A stretch of 10,268 bases of DNA from Nitrospiraceae bacterium. GTDB lineage: Bacteria > Nitrospirota > Nitrospiria > Nitrospirales > Nitrospiraceae. This document shows, piece by piece, positions 6,085 through 10,268 of this stretch; position 1 is the stretch's first letter, and each line of letters begins with the position of its first letter. The position numbers and the translations under genes were made by a program. Location of the stretch: NCBI GenBank assembly GCA_011391455.1, contig JAABQN010000059.1, positions 1-10,268 of the forward strand. The letters are read 5' to 3'. Below the pieces are notes generated by a model that saw nothing but the letters and a program-made list of their open reading frames with translations, did not search any database and had not been told where the DNA came from.

Positions 6085-6552
6085 GTGCAACGACGCCGAT
6101 CACTTGTCCTTTTCCTCATCCTCCTCTTCTCGCTCCCCTGCTATACCCTGGCGGGAAACGATCCATCCCAGCCTGGACTGATCCCGATTACCCTCCCGGG
6201 AGGCGCCATCATTCAGGCAGAATTGGCCAACACGCCCCAGAAACGAGCAGAGGGATTGATGTACCGCGAGCATTTAGCCGATGACCGTGGCATGCTCTTT
6301 ACGTTCTCGCAAGCAGAGACCTGGGTGTTCTGGATGAAGAACACAAAAATTCCGCTCGATCTCATCTGGATCAATGAAAAGAAACAGATCATCCATATGG
6401 AGCAGCGCGTTCCGATCTGCACGAGAACGGACGACAGCTGCCCCCAATACCGGCCCAACGAAGGTGCGCTCTATGTCTTGGAACTCGCAGCTGGCAGAGC
6501 TGAGGAATTGAAGTTGCAACGAGGATCGAAACTTCAGTTCCGAGTCCCATAG
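6085..6552 (+). CDS. Exported DUF192 family protein
   Basis: This 155-residue protein belongs to DUF192 (PF02643), a small beta-barrel family with no settled function. The signature block is clear: RAEGLMYREHL (54-64), DDRGMLFTF (66-74) and VFWMKNTKIPLDLIWI (81-96), then a PICTRTDDSCPQY segment with Cys112 and Cys119, and YVLEL near 130. The N-terminus has three arginines and a hydrophobic stretch (7-20) with a likely signal-peptidase site after TLA (23), so the mature protein should be periplasmic or extracytoplasmic. The two cysteines in the mature part could form a disulfide there. The start is GTG at 6085; no in-frame ATG gives a better start, and a modest TAGGA lies seven bases upstream. 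It is divergent from the 73-residue gene and convergent with rel. Confidence 0.85.
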   Translation: MQRRRSLVLFLILLFSLPCYTLAGNDPSQPGLIPITLPGGAIIQAELANTPQKRAEGLMYREHLADDRGMLFTFSQAETWVFWMKNTKIPLDLIWINEKKQIIHMEQRVPICTRTDDSCPQYRPNEGALYVLELAAGRAEELKLQRGSKLQFRVP

Positions 6553-6562
6553 CAGACAATAC

Positions 6563-6643
6563 TGGTTGATTTGGTTCCTTTGGTTTATTTGGTTCATCTG
6601 GTTGGTCTCGTTCAACCAAACAAACTAAATAGACCAAACAAAC
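6563..6643. repeat. Inverted array of 9-base units forming a long hairpin (likely bidirectional terminator)
   Basis: Nine consecutive 9-base units run from 6563 to 6643. The first five have the form TGGTTNNTY (TGGTTGATT, TGGTTCCTT, TGGTTTATT, TGGTTCATC, TGGTTGGTC). After a transitional TCGTTCAAC the last three are near-complements (CAAACAAAC, TAAATAGAC, CAAACAAAC). The halves fold on each other: 6579-6594 pairs with 6623-6638 over 16 positions (two are G-U), GGTT 6573-6576 pairs with AACC 6641-6644, and an inner stem TGGTTG (6599-6604)/CAACCA (6613-6618) closes an 8-base loop. The array starts 11 bases after the DUF192 stop and ends 16 bases before the rel stop, where a terminator for both genes is expected. 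There is no long U-tract beyond the hairpin. Confidence 0.75.
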
Positions 6644-6659
6644 CCGAGCACCCTGCCAG

Positions 6660-8840
6660 TTAAGACCGTTCCTGCCAGGCCCGCATCCGCCTCGCCGTAA
6701 TCACTCCATCCACACGCTCGACGGCTTTGATCACCTGCTCGAGATGGCGGGTATCCGACACTTCCACGACAAAATCCAGCACAGCCTTCTGATCCTCCCT
6801 TGTCGCGATCTCAGCACGGCTGATATTGGCATGGCATTCCGCAATCGCAGAAGACACCTTCGCCAATACCCCGGTCTTATCGACGGCGACAATGGACATT
6901 TTGACCGAGTGCGTACTGGGTGTGGCAGCATCCCACTCTACCTCCACCAGCCGTTCCCTGTCATAGTCCAGCGCCTCAAGATTCGGACAATCGACGGCAT
7001 GGATCGTCAGCCCGCGGCCACGAGTAATATACCCGAGGATGCGGTCGCCTGGCACAGGGTGACAACAGCGCGACAGCTGCATCAGTAGATCCCGAGATCC
7101 TTTGACCTGTACGCCTGTGCCGTCGCTCTTCCCACCTACGGCTTTACGCGCGGCGGGCGCTTCCTGAGCCGGCGCCGGCGCGCCGGATGACAGAGCGGTG
7201 AGTTTGCCGATGACCTGCGACGTCGCCACGCGTCCGAACCCGACTGCCGCGGCCAATTCGTCGGTACTGTCGAATCCCGACTGACGAGCAGCTTCTAACA
7301 GTTCGGGCGACTTGAACATCTTGGCCGGCGCCATCCCCTGACGGCGGAACTCCGACTCCAGTAAACGACGGCCGATCTCGATACTGCGCTTCTGCTCTTC
7401 GAGCTTGATCCAGTGTTTGATCTTGGTCTTCGCACGCGAGGTGCGGACGAACTTCAACCAGTCCTTGTGCGGCGATTGCGTGGGAGACGTCAGAATTTCG
7501 ACCGTATCGCCACTGGCCAGTTGATGCTTGAGCGGCACAATCTTCCCATCCACCTTGGCCCCGACGCAGTGGTCTCCGACCTGGGTATGAATCGCGAATG
7601 CAAAATCGACGGGAGTCGATCCTCTCGGCAACTCTTTCACGATCCCTTTGGGCGTGAACACATAGACCACATCGTGAAAGAGGTCGAGCTTCACCGAGTC
7701 CATGAACTGCCGGTTATCCGTCAAATCTTCATGCCATTCGACGAACTGGTGGAGCCAGCCGAAGGCCTTGCTGTCACGATCTGCCACCTGTCCCTGTTCT
7801 TTATACTTCCAATGGGCGGCGATGCCGTGTTCGGCGATACGATGCATCTCTTCCGTGCGGATTTGGAATTCGACGTGCTCCCCCTTCGGGCCCACCACCG
7901 TCGTATGTAGAGACTGATAGAGATTGGACTTCGGAATCGCGATGTAGTCTTTGAAACGCCCTGGTACGGGCCGCCAGACTGAGTGAATCACCCCGAGCAC
8001 GGCGTAACAGTTCATCTTGATATCGGTCACAATCCGCAGCGCCGTCAGGTCGTAGACCTCTTCAAACGTAATCGACTGCTTGTTCATCTTTTGGTAAATG
8101 CCGTAAAGATGTTTGGGGCGACCGGACACATGTCCGATCAACCCGTTCTCTTGCATGGTCTTATGCACGAGCTGGCTGACTTCATCGATGTATTGCTGCC
8201 GATCCTCGTCCCGTTTTGCCACACGGACACGCAATGTCTCGTAGACCTCAGGCTTGAGGTGCTTGAGGCAAAGATCCTCCAGCTCATTCTTGATCCACCC
8301 GATTCCCAGGCGGTTCGCCAGCGGCGCATAGATCTCCAACGTCTCCTGGGCGATCTCCTGCCGCTTAGGCGCGCTGAGATGCTCTAAGGTCCGCATGTTG
8401 TGCAGCCGGTCGGCGAGCTTGATGAGGACGACCCGGATATCGTCCGCCATCGACAGCACCATCTTGCGGAAATTCTCGGCCTGTTTTTCTTCGTAGCTTC
8501 GAAACGTGATCTTGCCGATCTTGGTCACCCCATCAACCAGATGCACGACGTCTTCTCCGAACTCTCTTTCGAGTTCAGCAGGCGTGGCAACCGTATCTTC
8601 CAGGGTATCGTGCAGCAGCGCTGCGACGATCGCGGTGACATCTGTTTTGAGCGATGTCAGGACTCCGGCGACGGCGATGGGATGTTGAAGGTAGGGTTCT
8701 CCGGACCGACGAAGTTGTCCTTCATGCGCTTTCGCAGAAAACTCGTAGGCCTTGCGAACTAAGCCGAGGTCGGCATCGGCATGATAACTTCTGATCCGAT
8801 CCAGCAGTTGGTCGAGGTCTGTGACAGTTTGGTACACCAT
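6660..8840 (-). CDS. rel: Bifunctional (p)ppGpp synthetase/hydrolase Rel (RelA/SpoT homologue)
   Basis: This 726-residue cytosolic enzyme makes (p)ppGpp from ATP and GDP/GTP and also degrades it, setting the stringent response. Domains in order: HD hydrolase (about 25-180) with metal ligands His53, His77-Asp78 (LLHDTLED) and Asp144 (KLADRLHN), all present; synthetase (about 235-345) with YDLTALRIV, GRFKDYIAIPKSN and EFQIRTEEMH; TGS (about 388-450); a helical region; a Cys-rich zinc-finger/CC domain with RCCHPVPGD (591-599) and Cys618; and a C-terminal ACT domain (about 645-726). The RFKD motif (295-298) is the RxKD form typical of bifunctional Rel rather than the ExDD form of synthetase-only RelA. 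A low-complexity Ala/Pro linker (about 551-565) separates the helical and zinc-finger parts. The gene follows recJ after 15 bases on the same strand and is probably co-transcribed with it. Confidence 0.95.
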   Translation of the reverse strand: MVYQTVTDLDQLLDRIRSYHADADLGLVRKAYEFSAKAHEGQLRRSGEPYLQHPIAVAGVLTSLKTDVTAIVAALLHDTLEDTVATPAELEREFGEDVVHLVDGVTKIGKITFRSYEEKQAENFRKMVLSMADDIRVVLIKLADRLHNMRTLEHLSAPKRQEIAQETLEIYAPLANRLGIGWIKNELEDLCLKHLKPEVYETLRVRVAKRDEDRQQYIDEVSQLVHKTMQENGLIGHVSGRPKHLYGIYQKMNKQSITFEEVYDLTALRIVTDIKMNCYAVLGVIHSVWRPVPGRFKDYIAIPKSNLYQSLHTTVVGPKGEHVEFQIRTEEMHRIAEHGIAAHWKYKEQGQVADRDSKAFGWLHQFVEWHEDLTDNRQFMDSVKLDLFHDVVYVFTPKGIVKELPRGSTPVDFAFAIHTQVGDHCVGAKVDGKIVPLKHQLASGDTVEILTSPTQSPHKDWLKFVRTSRAKTKIKHWIKLEEQKRSIEIGRRLLESEFRRQGMAPAKMFKSPELLEAARQSGFDSTDELAAAVGFGRVATSQVIGKLTALSSGAPAPAQEAPAARKAVGGKSDGTGVQVKGSRDLLMQLSRCCHPVPGDRILGYITRGRGLTIHAVDCPNLEALDYDRERLVEVEWDAATPSTHSVKMSIVAVDKTGVLAKVSSAIAECHANISRAEIATREDQKAVLDFVVEVSDTRHLEQVIKAVERVDGVITARRMRAWQERS

Positions 8841-8855
8841 GATTCACTCACTTAC

Positions 8856-10268
8856 CTACTCACTCACGCTCGGTCGAACATCGCGAATGCGAAGCTGAAT
8901 CCGGTCACGGCCGTTCCAGTGGTTCAATTCGGGAGTGAAGGCCAGATCGACCGGGGCGCGCAACGGAATGCCCCGCTCCAGCAACGACTTCATGCCGAAC
9001 CCGATACTATCGAACGCCAGTGATGTCCCTTGTCGCACGGTCATTTTCAGATGTTTTTCGCCAACCGTGCGTGAATCCATGACTTCAAGACGGGTCACCG
9101 CAAACGTGGGCTCCGGATTACCCTCGCCGAACGGATGCAGTGAACCGATCTCCCTGAGCAACTGCAGATTCACTTCGTCCAGACGCACTTCAGCGTCAAC
9201 GTTCAGCGTTGGAACCTTGGCGCCATCGTGGGTCCATCCGGCCACCACATCGGAAAATTTTGCGCGAAACTCGTCGATCCGGGACTCGCGAACCGTCACA
9301 CCAGCGGCGCTCGGATGCCCTCCGAAGGCCTCCAACAACTCCCGACAGGAAGCCAATCCTTGATAGAGATCAAACCCACCGATCGTCCGCGCTGAGCCTT
9401 TGGCGATACCCTGTTCATTGATGGACATGACAATCGCCGGGCGCTGAAACCGGTCGACCAAACGTGCCGCGACGATACCGACCACTCCGAGGTGCCAATG
9501 CCGGGAGGCCAGCACAAGTGCCGGCGGCGCTTCGCGATCCTTCAACGAGGCCAGCGCCTCCGCCATGATATCTACTTCGATGCGCTGCCGTTCGCGATTT
9601 AGTTGCTCAAGCCGGTCTGCCAATCGTTGCGCCTCGGCCGGGTCGTCGGTCGTCAACAACCGCACACCCAGCATGGCATCGTCCAATCGCCCTGCGGCAT
9701 TGATGCGCGGCGCCAGTTTATAGGCGATCGTTTCCGCCGTGCAATCCTGCGTCACGCCCGCCACCTGCTTCAGCGCACGAACACCGCAGCGCGCGCCACG
9801 CGACAACTGGACCAATCCTTCACGCACAAACCTTCGATTCTCATCGTGCAAAGGAACGACGTCGGCAACCGTCGCCAACGCCACGAGATCGAGCAATGAC
9901 TCCAGCGGTACCCCGGCAACCCCGTAGCGCAGCTGATAGGCCTGTGCCACCTTGTAGGCCAGTGCCGCGGAGCAGAGACCGAGAAAAGGGTAACGAGAGC
10001 CGGTTCGATGGGGATTGAGCACCGCCACAGCCGGCGGCACGTCTTCATCGGTCTGGTGATGATCCGTCACCACCACATCCATACCGAGTCTAGCCGCCAA
10101 TGCGATTTCTTTGTGCGAGGTCGTGCCGCAATCGGACGTCACCAACAATGCGATACCCTCATCATGCAGGCGCTGCACGGCGCCGAGGTTGAGTCCGTAG
10201 CCTTCGCGGAGTCGATGCGGGACATAGGCGCGAACCTGTGCACCCAACCCGCCAAAGAACGACAGATA
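8856..10268 (-). CDS. recJ: Single-stranded-DNA-specific exonuclease RecJ (5' end outside window)
   Basis: RecJ is a 5'-3' exonuclease on single-stranded DNA that works in recombinational, mismatch and base-excision repair. The last 470 residues are visible; the frame is open through base 10268, so about 100 or more N-terminal residues, including the first DHH-family Asp motif, lie outside. Numbering from the edge: SDCG at 45-48, the name-giving DHH at 69-71 (VVVTDHHQT), the ATVADVVPL Asp motif near 132-140, PRINAAGR near 187-194, then the DHHA1 nucleic-acid-binding domain with FGGHPSAAG near 315-323, and a C-terminal OB-fold region beginning at HPFGEGNPEP. All visible catalytic motifs are intact. 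The stop is TAG at 8856-8858, 15 bases before the rel ATG. Its true start cannot be given; the TTG at 10247 is internal. Confidence 0.95.
   Translation of the reverse strand, partial: YLSFFGGLGAQVRAYVPHRLREGYGLNLGAVQRLHDEGIALLVTSDCGTTSHKEIALAARLGMDVVVTDHHQTDEDVPPAVAVLNPHRTGSRYPFLGLCSAALAYKVAQAYQLRYGVAGVPLESLLDLVALATVADVVPLHDENRRFVREGLVQLSRGARCGVRALKQVAGVTQDCTAETIAYKLAPRINAAGRLDDAMLGVRLLTTDDPAEAQRLADRLEQLNRERQRIEVDIMAEALASLKDREAPPALVLASRHWHLGVVGIVAARLVDRFQRPAIVMSINEQGIAKGSARTIGGFDLYQGLASCRELLEAFGGHPSAAGVTVRESRIDEFRAKFSDVVAGWTHDGAKVPTLNVDAEVRLDEVNLQLLREIGSLHPFGEGNPEPTFAVTRLEVMDSRTVGEKHLKMTVRQGTSLAFDSIGFGMKSLLERGIPLRAPVDLAFTPELNHWNGRDRIQLRIRDVRPSVSE

Noticed and set aside
6274..6615. Leftward frame starting with an Asn-Gln repeat
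   Set aside because: The repeat is only the 9-base array read as codons; the remainder is antisense to the well-supported DUF192 gene.
6563..6644. CRISPR array
   Set aside because: Units are 9 bases with no spacers and they invert at the centre; there are no cas genes.

Overview
The window looks like chromosomal DNA from a Nitrospira-type bacterium (phylum Nitrospirota). This is an inference from overall protein resemblance (Rel, RecJ, the small 73-residue protein), moderately high GC, and intergenic arrays of a TTGGTT-type 9-base unit. No 16S or other marker gene is present, so the assignment is tentative. Most of the content is ordinary housekeeping and accessory sequence. I found no complete novel defence or biosynthetic system.

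Layout, left to right. Bases 1-440 are one end of an IS1202-like (formerly ISNCY) insertion sequence. It holds the first 122 codons of a leftward transposase, a hairpin that buries the transposase ribosome binding site, and a two-copy tandem motif at the element tip. Just outside the element is a compact iron-regulated unit: a good sigma-70 promoter, a Fur-box-like palindrome at the expected start of transcription, and bfd for a small [2Fe-2S] ferredoxin. Bfd converges on a leftward block (5941 to 925) made of a 73-residue conserved small protein with a TTG start, a 61-residue zinc-ribbon protein, an unusual flavodoxin-like protein carrying a secretion signal, and a 1226-residue SWIM-finger SNF2 helicase/translocase.

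An exported DUF192 protein (6085-6552, rightward) is divergent from the 73-residue gene and converges on rel. Between DUF192 and rel lies an array of 9-base units that inverts on itself and can fold into a long two-tier hairpin, probably a bidirectional terminator or a repeat-derived element. The right third is a leftward recJ-rel pair separated by 15 bases. RecJ (single-strand DNA exonuclease, 5' end outside the window) is followed by bifunctional Rel/SpoT, the stringent-response (p)ppGpp synthetase/hydrolase.

The observations most worth a second look are the 9-base-unit hairpin, the secreted flavodoxin, the Fur box/bfd promoter immediately beside an insertion sequence, and the SD-sequestering hairpin of the transposase.
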